Shown: in pieces, positions 37,201 to 44,274 of the stretch
Position numbering within the stretch: the stretch's first letter is position 1
How the letters are laid out: every line of letters starts with the position of its first letter
DNA from: an uncultured Cellulomonas sp.
GTDB lineage: Bacteria; Actinomycetota; Actinomycetes; Actinomycetales; Cellulomonadaceae
NCBI RefSeq assembly: GCF_947494015.1
Contig: NZ_CANLTL010000015.1
Location: 1-64,000, forward strand
DNA length: 64,000 nt
Reading direction: 5' to 3'
The notes under the pieces: model-generated
The model's input: the letters and a program-made list of their open reading frames with translations, nothing else
The model's database searches: none
What the model was told of the DNA's origin: nothing
Translations under genes and position numbers: made by a program

Positions 37201-38754
37201 GTGGTCGTGGACGTGCGCACGTCCCACCGCGCCACCGGCGTGACCCTCGACCGCACGTCGCAGCCGCTGGCGCTGGTGATGACCGTCGACGGGACCCCCG
37301 TGGAGGTGCGGGTCCGGTTCGAGGCGCCCGCGCCGGGCGGCGTGCACGGGGAGCGCTCCGGCCCGGGGCGCGTGCGCGTCGACGTCGCCCCGGCGACCGG
37401 CCGGTGGACGGTCGCCGTGGACGTCGACCCCCGGCTCTCCGTCGACGACGCCGGTCTCGTCGTGCGCGAGGAGCTCGACGAGGCCGGCGAGATCGTGCGG
37501 CGGCTGAACGCGAGGGTGCGGGGCAGCCGGCCGCTGACGGGCGCCGCGCTGACGCGCGCGATCGCGGGTGAGCAGCGGGCCAACCTGGCCCGTCCGGCCG
37601 TCATCGGTGGCGAGGCGACCGCCCATGACGTCTCCGCGTTCCGGTCCCTGGGGCGCATGTGGCAGCGGTTCACGACCTCGGGGACCGCGGAGTCGGCCGA
37701 CCGCCTGGACCGGATGCTGGTCGAGATGGGGTTCAACCCGCGCCGCCGCGACCCCGACGTCGAGCGGGCACTGGTGAGCACGCTGGGCGCCGCCGAGGCG
37801 GAGCCGCTCCTGCGGCACGTCTGGGGGGAGCGGGTCCAGCGCCAGGGGCACCCCGAGGACGCGCCGGTGTTCGCGCGTCCCGCCATCCACGTACCGGCGG
37901 CGGCCACCCACGACCCCGCGGTGCTCGCCGAGGTGCGCCTCTACACCGAGGCGCTCGCGGAGTTCCGGGCCAGCGGCGCGGCGGCCCGCGCGGCGGCGGG
38001 CCGCCCGGCTCGTCCCGGACCCGCCGAGGTCACGATGACCCGCATCGAGCAGCTGGCGGCCGCGGCGTACCGGGCGCCGGCGCTCACCGTGGACGCGCTG
38101 GTGCGTGAGGGCATGCCTCGCGGGGTGGCCGAGGGGTACGTGCGCGGCACCGGCGGGGCGAACCCGTACACGCACCTGCACGACGTGCTGCTCAGCACGT
38201 TCGAGGCGAGACGCACGGCCGGCCTCGCCGGGACCGTCGTCGGACGCCGGATCGCCGTCCCGCCCGGCTTCGGGGAGACGGACGTGCAGCCGCCCGCGGC
38301 GCTGCGCGCCCTCGCCGCCGGTGGGCCGCCCGAGGGCATCACCCTCGACGAGCTCATGCGCCGCATGGACGCGAGCGGCGCCCCCCGGACGATCCAGCAG
38401 ATCGGGACGGCGCAGGGCGCCGCGTGGGTGCAGTGGACGTTCGCGGACACCGACGGGTCCACCAGCCGGGTGCGGCTGGACATCCCCGGGATGGAGGCCC
38501 AGACCGGTGCCCAGCGCGGGTACGAGTTCCAGTCGGCCCGGGGCCTGCACGTCGGGGTGACCTACACCCCGCCCAGCTCGAGCGAGCGGATCACGCTGAG
38601 CTCCACCGCGGTCCAGGTGCCCGTCAACGCCGCGGCGGCGCACATCCGCATCGTCCCGGGGGCCGGCTCCGCCGTCGTCAGCTGGTTCGACGCGCTCGGC
38701 CTCGGCCGGCCCGGTGTGCGACTCAGTGACGTCATCGACTGGCGCAACCTGTGA
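34234..38754 (+). CDS. Large DUF4157-like (HExxH) protein, candidate injected cargo (1506 aa)
   Basis: The gene is divergent from the injection-system operon with a GAGGGG site before ATG 34234. Residues 1-~90 are basic, proline/glycine-rich and look disordered. Residues 111-120 are VLAHEGVHAG, giving a metallopeptidase HExxH (His114, Glu115, His118), with ALEAEARAGADAVLAG at 136-151 supplying Glu138/Glu140 as a possible third ligand; this is the DUF4157 layout. Residues ~310-520 are beta-rich. At ~738-850 there are four hydrophobic segments (VVGVLLLLAP, ALGLGLLGLGVGYGAYRIG, GILASVAGVGG, AADAGTIVYIG) that could insert in a membrane. The C-terminal ~650 residues are unrecognised. DUF4157 domains recur beside eCIS loci. 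Cargo status, protease activity and a membrane-translocation step are inferences. Confidence 0.75.
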   Translation: MGGAGPAPPRRWPRDVTPEPERGGTPRARSPADPVPARVTGGRAGSPGTTPVTAAARREGGAGRDAVRPPGHAAATWRPGVTGDGWSLASTDARGTTVDVGSLPPGTLRAVLAHEGVHAGQLARGRAGEPPASRVALEAEARAGADAVLAGRPFSPGLAAGPRDVLTAGPDDVCAPEGVGPSQSVAPGMSTPLDTVEATCLPDEPVAGPTSRSDRHEPDAGPAEPTDPRLRVARLATRLRRAVDSKRRFLAAVNTSGPDVEEGIADLDAAIGGAVADLRAEGVRGTTARIVDRAVTGEDLAETVAQLIVSPSSGPYRQGDDLRFVVDLSYVPPDQPVRVRWRGDMAGGDAPFDFPDPGGARDTELVVDSRFWFRSVPWVLDEGLVLAVTADVQIGTTRLVGPDLTARLPITPYSLQDVGLVHIGLRGGEMTGPAAARALVGSELTFMLSSGPPGGQFMVQWSWMDLDRQQGYPGTLITRWQEEGAEVRHTFTEPGGYAVAARIAPFVGTRWSAFPVDPGHAPPTAAVRVQVGTLQEWGSQALERLRTEEQPRPTVAELAARLDAEARENQALAAHATEDDEAHYRDVAEQRRAMATTLTERIGAPASAVEPFPARDEDFGDAVHATAVPASLVIAHSDATPGGGIQPLTLYLTMRRTADGFSATLIDATTKDMTPYPGQGAGSRAAAEAAFARYRARNPYPIGGLAVYRYELPDGTILRGRFTTTTRRKEAEKFVEDVLTIGGYVVGVLLLLAPEATVTKALGLGLLGLGVGYGAYRIGRNVELGVGLLDSRTVLEAVGILASVAGVGGSVMRSAGGPGRTLVYRAGSWMVLSSVAADAGTIVYIGVESYDMLLASLDDPNLGEKGRSELLGRLAGQFLAQSTMFVVGNRDMFSGGLRRSDFVRTRRPGLHDLPAVEPRTGRPLVELDPGSRLDIQAELIRRGATPDELMHLTDVSLVSALRSVQQGAARGPGVFARTDADLPLADQHRVVVDVRTSHRATGVTLDRTSQPLALVMTVDGTPVEVRVRFEAPAPGGVHGERSGPGRVRVDVAPATGRWTVAVDVDPRLSVDDAGLVVREELDEAGEIVRRLNARVRGSRPLTGAALTRAIAGEQRANLARPAVIGGEATAHDVSAFRSLGRMWQRFTTSGTAESADRLDRMLVEMGFNPRRRDPDVERALVSTLGAAEAEPLLRHVWGERVQRQGHPEDAPVFARPAIHVPAAATHDPAVLAEVRLYTEALAEFRASGAAARAAAGRPARPGPAEVTMTRIEQLAAAAYRAPALTVDALVREGMPRGVAEGYVRGTGGANPYTHLHDVLLSTFEARRTAGLAGTVVGRRIAVPPGFGETDVQPPAALRALAAGGPPEGITLDELMRRMDASGAPRTIQQIGTAQGAAWVQWTFADTDGSTSRVRLDIPGMEAQTGAQRGYEFQSARGLHVGVTYTPPSSSERITLSSTAVQVPVNAAAAHIRIVPGAGSAVVSWFDALGLGRPGVRLSDVIDWRNL

Positions 38755-38845
38755 GGCACCGCGGCAGCGGTCGACCGCCCCGCAGCACCCGCGCCCCACC
38801 CCGACCGACGCGCGTGCGCGTCCCTACGGCGGCTCCGTCCCCGAA

Positions 38846-38956
38846 CACCCCGCGCGACTCGATCCGCAGCACGGGCTGGCTGGTGTGGTCGAGGACGTGC
38901 GGGCCGAGCTGGTCGGCGAACAGCCACCGGCGGCGCAGGGGCGGGGCTTCGGTCAT
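38846..38956 (-). pseudogene. 5' remnant of a photolyase-related protein gene
   Basis: From ATG 38956 on the minus strand the frame reads RRWLFADQLGPHVLD and then QPVLRIESRGVF, the characteristic N-terminus of deoxyribodipyrimidine photolyase-related proteins, which are normally ~500 aa. After ~37 codons the similarity stops and the frame runs on without family likeness and ends inside the last codons of the cargo gene. The remnant lies 37 bp beyond the stop of the RsbW-like gene, in the same direction. The missing body of the gene would lie to the left, where the injection-system island now is. Confidence 0.6.
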
Positions 38957-38993
38957 GCACCCGTGGTCGGCTGCCGGCGCCGAGGCGGGCGGA

Positions 38994-39419
38994 TCAGCCG
39001 CTGGCCGGCGCCATGCTCCGCGGCGTGACCTGCTCGGGCCGTTGCTCGCCGATGCGGGTCACGAACCACACCGCCTTGCCCCCGCCCTGGAGCGCCTGCG
39101 TGCCCCACGAGTCGGCGAGCATGTCGACCAGCATCATGCCGCGGCCCCCTTCGGCGGTCGGCGGCGGGTTCCCGACCACCGGCAGGGCGTCCGCGGCGTC
39201 GCTGACGGTGACGTGGAACAGGCCGTCGTGGTCGCTGGTGTGCACGGTGATGATGCCGCCTGCCGGTCCGTGCTCCAGCGCGTTGGCGACGAGCTCACTG
39301 GTGAGCAGCTCGACCACGGCGCGGGCTTCGCCCTGGATGCCGACCTCGGCCGCCTGTCGCAGGACCCAACGCCTGGCGTACGTGACGTGGCGCCGCTCGT
39401 GCTCAAGGTGGAGCAACAT
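38994..39419 (-). CDS. RsbW-like ATP-binding protein (anti-sigma factor kinase family)
   Basis: This 141-aa protein has the HATPase_c_2 layout: N-box ELVANALEHG with Asn47 near residue 47, VSDAAD (residues 72-77) as the G1 box and GGRGMMLVDMLADSWG (91-106) as the G2 box. Family members are serine kinases or ATP-binding partners that control sigma factors through anti-anti-sigma proteins. The ATG at 39419 follows an AGG-rich site; a longer frame upstream lacks one. A TATGTT box at 39473-39468 could be its -10. No partner sigma or STAS gene is in the window. It is the first intact gene outside the injection-system island. Confidence 0.85.
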   Translation of the reverse strand: MLLHLEHERRHVTYARRWVLRQAAEVGIQGEARAVVELLTSELVANALEHGPAGGIITVHTSDHDGLFHVTVSDAADALPVVGNPPPTAEGGRGMMLVDMLADSWGTQALQGGGKAVWFVTRIGEQRPEQVTPRSMAPASG

Positions 39420-39588
39420 GGGCCTCGTCCCTCGGCAGACACCGGTCGTGCAGGCCTGTGCCCGTTCAACATAGACCCGGGGTCCTTGCGGCGACACCGG
39501 GGCCCGGCCGTCGCCGTCGACCGGTGCGGCGCCGGGGCGCTGGCTATCGTGATCCCGGCGACGACCGGTGGGATTGGAGGAGTGCGGC

Positions 39589-40314
39589 GTGACGGAGGCT
39601 GGCGACCAGCAGGCGGTGGAGGCTCGGCTCCTCGGGGCGCCGACGCTGCGTGACTACCTGGACGACTTCGTGCTGCGGGCCGGCAACCACCTGGGCGAGC
39701 ACGTGGAGGTGTGCATCAGCCTGCGGCACTCGGGCGCCGACCGGCTGGCCGCGACGAGCAGCGCCCGCGCGGCACGCTGCGACGAGGTGGAGTACCGGAC
39801 CGGGGCCGGTCCGTGCGTGACCGCGATGGACACGCTGCGGGTCGTCATGGTGCCGGACGTCGCCGGCGACGGACGGTGGCCGGACTGGCAGCGGGCCGCC
39901 GTCGACGCGGGCTTCCGGAGCGCGGCCGGCGTACCCGCCCACGTGAGCGACGGGGTGGACGTGGCCCTGAACCTGTACAGCCCCGACGCGGGGTCGCTGG
40001 ACCGCTCGGTGCTGCTCGAGGCGGACCGCTACGTGCAGCACGCCGCCGTCACCGTGGGGCTGTGCCTGCAGGTGGCGCAGCTGACCACCGCGTACGCCGA
40101 CGCCCGCCGGCAGGTCCGCGAGCTGGAGGCCATCAACCGCCTGGTGGTCGAGGCGGTCACCGGTCACGAGGGCGCCGCGGCCGGGATGCTCGACCGCATC
40201 CGGCGGGTCGTGCGCACCCACGGCGACGGAGCGGCGGCCGAGGTCCGCTCCATCATCGGCGACGTCGGTGGACGTCCCGGGTGGACGACGGGAGGGTCAC
40301 CCGCGTCGTCGTAG
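39589..40314 (+). CDS. GAF-domain regulator (paralogue 1, ANTAR-like tail degenerate)
   Basis: The GTG at 39589 follows GGAGGAG (39576-39582) at 6 nt, which decides the start over a GTG at 39568. The GAF domain spans ~residues 20-165, with RTGAGPCVTAMDTLRVVMVP and FRSAAGVPAHV. The tail (residues ~170-241) has the length and position of an ANTAR domain but lacks the usual pattern, so RNA binding is doubtful. It is a paralogue of the next gene. A TATCGT box at 39545-39550 may be its -10. Ligand unknown. Confidence 0.8.
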   Translation: MTEAGDQQAVEARLLGAPTLRDYLDDFVLRAGNHLGEHVEVCISLRHSGADRLAATSSARAARCDEVEYRTGAGPCVTAMDTLRVVMVPDVAGDGRWPDWQRAAVDAGFRSAAGVPAHVSDGVDVALNLYSPDAGSLDRSVLLEADRYVQHAAVTVGLCLQVAQLTTAYADARRQVRELEAINRLVVEAVTGHEGAAAGMLDRIRRVVRTHGDGAAAEVRSIIGDVGGRPGWTTGGSPASS

Positions 40315-40456
40315 ACGTCGCTGCCCCGCAGCACGGGACCGGCGGGCGCAGACACCGCGCCGTGGGTGTGCCACAGTGGGCAGCGTCGTCGGGTCTTGAG
40401 CCTTCACCTCCTGGGCCACCTGCGGTGCACGGGCGGTCGACGCCGTCGGACGGGCC

Positions 40457-41152
40457 ATGGACATGGACGCGCACCGGGACGGCGACCAGGTGGCGGAGCA
40501 GCTGGCCGGCATGACGTCGATCGAGGCGCACCTCGACGTGCTCGCCATCCGCGCGTCGCACCACCTGGGCGGTGGCATGCACTGCAGCCTCATCCTGCGG
40601 CGCCAGGGCGTGAACCGACGGGTCGCCAGCAGCAGCCTGCGATCGGCCGCGTGCGACGACGCCGAGAACCGCGCCGGCTCCGGCCCGTGCCTGACCGCGA
40701 TCGACGAGCTGCGCACCGTCCTGGTTCCCGACGTGCGCCTGGAGGAGGCCTGGCCGGCGTGGTGCGGCCAGGTGCTGGCGTCGGGGTTCCGGTCCGGCGC
40801 CGCCTTCCCCGTCGCGGTCGGCGCCGGGGCCGACATCGCGTTCAACCTCTACTCCGAGGACCTGGACCCCTGGGACCGGACGACCGTCGTGCACGCCGAC
40901 GCCTACGCCCAGCAGGCCGGGGAGGTGATGTCGCTGTGCCTGGAGGTCGCGCGCCTGACCCGCGGCCAGCAGCCGACCGTCCCCGGCGCCGACGTGGGCC
41001 CGCGGGTCAACCGGGCGGTGGGTGTCCTGATGGCCCGTGAGCACGTGGACGCCCCCACCGCACTGGTGGCGCTCCGGACGCGGTCCAGCGAGCAGGGCGT
41101 CGATCTCGCCGACGTCGCGGACCGGGTCGTGGCCGGGCTCGACGAGCCCTGA
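40457..41152 (+). CDS. GAF-ANTAR regulator (paralogue 2), probable transcription antiterminator
   Basis: The GAF domain (residues ~15-170) shares RAGSGPCLTAIDELRTVLVP with its neighbour. Residues ~178-228 fit ANTAR: NRAVGVLMAREHVDAPTALV, then VDLADVADRVV. ANTAR domains bind paired RNA hairpins and prevent termination. An ATG six bases further in (40463) is an alternative start; no strong ribosome site is seen. The 142-bp gap before it holds no clear gene. Its RNA targets are not identifiable here. Confidence 0.82.
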   Translation: MDMDAHRDGDQVAEQLAGMTSIEAHLDVLAIRASHHLGGGMHCSLILRRQGVNRRVASSSLRSAACDDAENRAGSGPCLTAIDELRTVLVPDVRLEEAWPAWCGQVLASGFRSGAAFPVAVGAGADIAFNLYSEDLDPWDRTTVVHADAYAQQAGEVMSLCLEVARLTRGQQPTVPGADVGPRVNRAVGVLMAREHVDAPTALVALRTRSSEQGVDLADVADRVVAGLDEP

Positions 41153-41175
41153 CCAGGGTCGCCACCGGCGCCTCG

Positions 41176-41181
41176 TACCAT
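41176..41181 (+). promoter_or_regulatory. -10 box of a leaderless transcript for the RluA-family gene
   Basis: TACCAT lies 6 nt upstream of the GTG at 41188 and there is no ribosome binding site, so transcription probably starts at or next to the start codon. The same arrangement recurs at 48113 and 59830. Confidence 0.45.
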
Positions 41182-41187
41182 CGACCG

Positions 41188-42111
41188 GTGCCGTCCACGT
41201 CACCGCTCCCGGCGCGCCACGGCCTCGCGGCAGCCCGCCTGCGCACCCCCGACCGTCGCCGCGGCGTCCCGGACCCCTGGCCGACGATGGGGGCGTGGCT
41301 GCGGCACCGGCTGCCGGACCGCGTCGACGTCCCGGGCATGCTGGCCCAGGGCCGCTTCGTGGACGACGACGGCCGACCGGTGCGGGACGCCGACCCGTAC
41401 GCCCAGCAGCGCACCGTGTGGTTCCACCGTGACCTGCGCGAGGAGCCCGAGGTGCCCGGGCAGGTCCACGTGGTGCACCGCGACGAGCGGCTGGTCGTCG
41501 TCGACAAGCCGCCGTTCCTGTCCACGATCCCGCGCGGTGGCCACGTGCGGCAGAGCGTCGTGGTCCGGCTGCGCGCCGAGCTCGGCCTGCCGGAGCTGTC
41601 GCCGCTGCACCGTCTGGACCGGGTCACGTCCGGCCTGCTCCTGCTCGCCACCGAGAGCCGGTGGCGCGGGCCGTACCAGACGGCGTTCGAGCGGCGCGCG
41701 GTCGACAAGACCTACCGCGCGCTCGCGCCGGTCCGCCCCGACCTGGAGCTGCCCGCCGTCGTGCGCAACCACCTGCGCAAGGAGCGCGGCACGTGGTGCG
41801 CGGAGGTCGTCCCCGGGGCGCCCGTCAACGCCGAGACCCGCGTGGAGCTGGAGTCCGTGGTCGGCGAGCACGGCATCTACCGGCTGACGCCGCGCACCGG
41901 CCGCACCCACCAGCTGCGGGTGCACCTGCACGGGCTCGGCATCCCGATCGTCGACGACCCGCTGTACCCGGTCGTGCGGGACGTCCCGGTCGACGACTTC
42001 AGCCGCCCGCTGCAGCTCCTCGCGGCCGAGCTTGCGTTCACCGACCCGGTCGACGGGCAGGCCCGGCGGTTCCAGAGCGTCCGGTCGCTGCCCCTGACGA
42101 CGCTGGGCTGA
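41188..42111 (+). CDS. RluA-family pseudouridine synthase
   Basis: This 307-aa enzyme isomerises uridine to pseudouridine in rRNA or tRNA. The signature HRLDRVTSGL begins at residue 141, with the catalytic Asp144. Further family marks are VVVDKPPFLSTIPRGG, VDKTYRAL and TGRTHQLRVHLHGLGIPIVDD. The start is GTG without a ribosome site, consistent with leaderless translation. Residues 1-90 form an N-terminal extension with PRG-like features, not a classical S4 domain. Its stop is 37 bp from the convergent Gfo/Idh gene, with a short hairpin between. The exact target base is unknown. Confidence 0.9.
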   Translation: MPSTSPLPARHGLAAARLRTPDRRRGVPDPWPTMGAWLRHRLPDRVDVPGMLAQGRFVDDDGRPVRDADPYAQQRTVWFHRDLREEPEVPGQVHVVHRDERLVVVDKPPFLSTIPRGGHVRQSVVVRLRAELGLPELSPLHRLDRVTSGLLLLATESRWRGPYQTAFERRAVDKTYRALAPVRPDLELPAVVRNHLRKERGTWCAEVVPGAPVNAETRVELESVVGEHGIYRLTPRTGRTHQLRVHLHGLGIPIVDDPLYPVVRDVPVDDFSRPLQLLAAELAFTDPVDGQARRFQSVRSLPLTTLG

Positions 42112-42114
42112 GCG

Positions 42115-42130
42115 CCGAGGTGCCCCTCGG
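42115..42130. terminator. Short hairpin between convergent genes
   Basis: CCGAGG-TGCC-CCTCGG forms a 6-bp stem four bases after the RluA-family stop, followed by a G-run. There is no T-tract. It lies between two convergent stops and could serve either gene; the stem is short, so the call is weak. Confidence 0.35.
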
Positions 42131-42148
42131 GGGGGTTCCCTCGACGGG

Positions 42149-43333
42149 TCAGTTCCCGGTCTCGGTGTAGACGCTGCTCGCCGCCGACGAGCGCTCGACG
42201 GCGTCCAGCACCCGCTGGACGGCGAGGGCGTCGTCGAAGGACGGCTCGGGCTGCCGCTCCGCGGCGATGGCCTCGAGCAGGTCCACGACCTGGTGGGTGA
42301 AGGCGTGCTCGTAGCCGAGCCCGTGACCGGGCGGCCACCACGCGGCGGTGTACGGGTGGTCCGGCTCCGTCACGTCGATGCGCCGGAAGCCGGCGGTGCG
42401 GGCGTCGTCGGCGGCGTCGTACAGGTGCAGGACGTTCATGTCCTCGAAGTCGAACGCCACCGCACCGGCCGAGCCGCTGACCTCGATGCGCATCGCGTTC
42501 TTGCGTCCCCAGGCGAACCGGGTCGCCTCGAAGACCGCGGGCGCCCCACCCGCGAGCCGTCCGAACCAGATCGCGGCGTCGTCCACGGTCACCGGTCCCC
42601 GCTCGGTCCCGGCCGTCCCCTGCAGCCCGGAGAAGCTCTGCGCCACCGGGCGCTCGGTCACGAAGGTGTCCAGCATCGCCGACACCCCCGCCAGCGGCTG
42701 GCCGGTGATGAAGTGCGCGAGGTCGACGATGTGGGCCCCGATGTCACCCAGCGCCCCGGACCCGGCGCGGTCCTTGTCCAGCCGCCAGGAGAGCGGGGCC
42801 TCGGCGTCGGCCAGCCAGTCCTGCAGGTACTGCGCGCGAACCTGGCGGACCTCGCCGATCCGGCCCTCCGCGACGAGCTGCCGGGCCAGGGCGACGGCCG
42901 GAACACGGCGGTAGCTGAACCCGACCATCGACCGGACGCCACGCCCGGCGGCCTCCCGCGCGGCGACCGTCATCGTCGTCGCCTCCTCGAGGGTGTTGGC
43001 CATCGGCTTCTCCACCAGCACGTGCTTGCCGGCGGCCAGGGCCGCCACGGCCATCTCGGCGTGCGTGTCACCCGGGGTGCAGATGTCCACCAGGTCGACG
43101 TCGTCGCGCTCCAGGACCGCGCGCCAGTCCGTCTCCACCTCGGCCCAGCCGAGGGTCCGCGCGGCCTCGGCGGTCGCGTCGGGCGTGCGGCCCACGAGCA
43201 CCGACATCTCGGGCGCCAACGGGAGCCCGAAGAACCGCGGTGCCGTGCGCCAGGCGTGCGAGTGCGCCCGACCCATGAACGCGTAGCCGATCATCGCCAC
43301 CCGCAGCGGTCTCGGTGCTCGTGCAGTCGTCAA
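42149..43333 (-). CDS. Gfo/Idh/MocA-family oxidoreductase with TTG start
   Basis: The 394-aa protein has an N-terminal NAD-binding fold (MIGYAFMGRAHSHAW) and the family mark EKPMAN in KHVLVEKPMANTLEE, followed by the alpha/beta substrate domain (GDIGAHIVDLAHFITG). Members oxidise sugars or inositols with NAD(P). The start codon is TTG at 43333, supported by GAGGAGG at 6 nt; no ATG or GTG in the frame has comparable support. It is divergent from a ThuA-Gfo/Idh pair, and the intergenic palindrome may coordinate them. Substrate unknown. Confidence 0.87.
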   Translation of the reverse strand: MTTARAPRPLRVAMIGYAFMGRAHSHAWRTAPRFFGLPLAPEMSVLVGRTPDATAEAARTLGWAEVETDWRAVLERDDVDLVDICTPGDTHAEMAVAALAAGKHVLVEKPMANTLEEATTMTVAAREAAGRGVRSMVGFSYRRVPAVALARQLVAEGRIGEVRQVRAQYLQDWLADAEAPLSWRLDKDRAGSGALGDIGAHIVDLAHFITGQPLAGVSAMLDTFVTERPVAQSFSGLQGTAGTERGPVTVDDAAIWFGRLAGGAPAVFEATRFAWGRKNAMRIEVSGSAGAVAFDFEDMNVLHLYDAADDARTAGFRRIDVTEPDHPYTAAWWPPGHGLGYEHAFTHQVVDLLEAIAAERQPEPSFDDALAVQRVLDAVERSSAASSVYTETGN

Positions 43334-43387
43334 GGCGTCCTCCTCGAAGCCAGGTGCTGGTGATCTCCCTGCTGGGAGCCGCGGAAC

Positions 43388-43405
43388 CCGTCCCGGGAGG
43401 GACGG
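43388..43405. promoter_or_regulatory. Palindrome in the divergent sugar-gene control region
   Basis: CCGTCCC-GGGA-GGGACGG is a perfect 7-4-7 inverted repeat, 54 bp upstream of the TTG start and 168 bp upstream of the GTG of the ThuA gene. A second, smaller one (CTCCC-TGCT-GGGAG) lies at 43365-43378. They are candidate operators for a regulator outside the window. The remaining ~160 bp before the ThuA gene shows nothing clear. Confidence 0.3.
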
Positions 43406-43572
43406 TCCGGCGTCGTCGACGAGCGTACGTGCGACCGGGACGTGGCGACGGCGCGGCCGGCGGGGCGTGTGCGCGCCGAGCCGTCCCAGCCGACGTGCGG
43501 CATGCTGACGCGGTGGTCGCCGGCACGGGCGGCCGAGCCGACGGCCTGGCGGCCGCAGTCGAGAGGAATCCG

Positions 43573-44274
43573 GTGGCTCCCACCAGACACGCGTTGGTCG
43601 TCCGTGGCGGCTGGGACGGGCACCAGCCCGTCGAGGCCACCGAGCTGTTCATCCCGTACCTGGAGGAGCACGGCTTCTCGGTGCGGGTGGAGGAGTCCCC
43701 GAAGGTCTACGCCGACGCCGAGTACATGGCCGGGGTGGACCTCGTGGTCCAGTGCATGACGATGTCGACGATCGAGAAGGACGAGCTGGCGGGCCTCATC
43801 GCGGCGGTCGAGGCGGGCACGGGGCTGGCGGGCTGGCACGGAGGGATCGCCGACTCCTTCCGGGCCAGCGCCGACTACCTGCAGCTGGTCGGCGGCCAGT
43901 TCGCCCACCACGCGGCCGCCATGCCGCCCGCCGACCGCACCGGCGAGCAGTCCGACAACTACGTCCCCCACCGCATCGAGATGACGCCGGCCGGCGCCGG
44001 GCACCCGATCACCGCGGGCCTGACCGACTTCGACCTGGACACGGAGCAGTACTGGGTGCTGACGGACGACTACGTCGACGTCCTGGCGACCACGACGACA
44101 GCGGTCCGCCCCTGGGGTGCGTGGAACCGGCCGATCACCTGCCCCGCCGTCTGGACCCGCCAGTGGGGGCACGGGCGCGTCGTCGTCTGCACGCCGGGGC
44201 ACCGCGTGGAGGTCCTGCAGGACAGCAACGTCCGCACCATCGTCGAGCGGGGGCTGCTGTGGGCCGCGCGCTGA
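43573..44274 (+). CDS. ThuA-like domain protein
   Basis: The 233-aa protein shows the ThuA pattern (class I glutamine amidotransferase-like fold): HALVVRGGWDGHQPVEAT, VDLVVQCMTMSTIEKDEL, GLAGWHGGIADSF and VVVCTPGHRVEVLQD. ThuA-like proteins occur in operons for trehalose or other glycoside oxidation, often with Gfo/Idh enzymes. The GTG at 43573 has AGAGGA at 5-6 nt; a longer open frame upstream lacks support. The stop overlaps the next gene by 16 bp, so the two form an operon. Confidence 0.85.
   Translation: MAPTRHALVVRGGWDGHQPVEATELFIPYLEEHGFSVRVEESPKVYADAEYMAGVDLVVQCMTMSTIEKDELAGLIAAVEAGTGLAGWHGGIADSFRASADYLQLVGGQFAHHAAAMPPADRTGEQSDNYVPHRIEMTPAGAGHPITAGLTDFDLDTEQYWVLTDDYVDVLATTTTAVRPWGAWNRPITCPAVWTRQWGHGRVVVCTPGHRVEVLQDSNVRTIVERGLLWAAR

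Noticed and set aside
34540-38799. A 1419-codon minus-strand open frame opposite the cargo candidate
   Set aside because: Its translation is rich in Arg, Gly and His and has no domain; the plus strand has the HExxH motif and hydrophobic segments.
38732-38845. Continuation of the photolyase-related ORF as a real small gene
   Set aside because: After codon ~37 the frame has no family likeness and runs into the end of the cargo gene, so only the remnant is listed.
41140-41165. Terminator hairpin after the GAF-ANTAR gene
   Set aside because: CCCTG-AC-CAGGG has only a 5-bp stem with a 2-base loop and lies over the stop codon.
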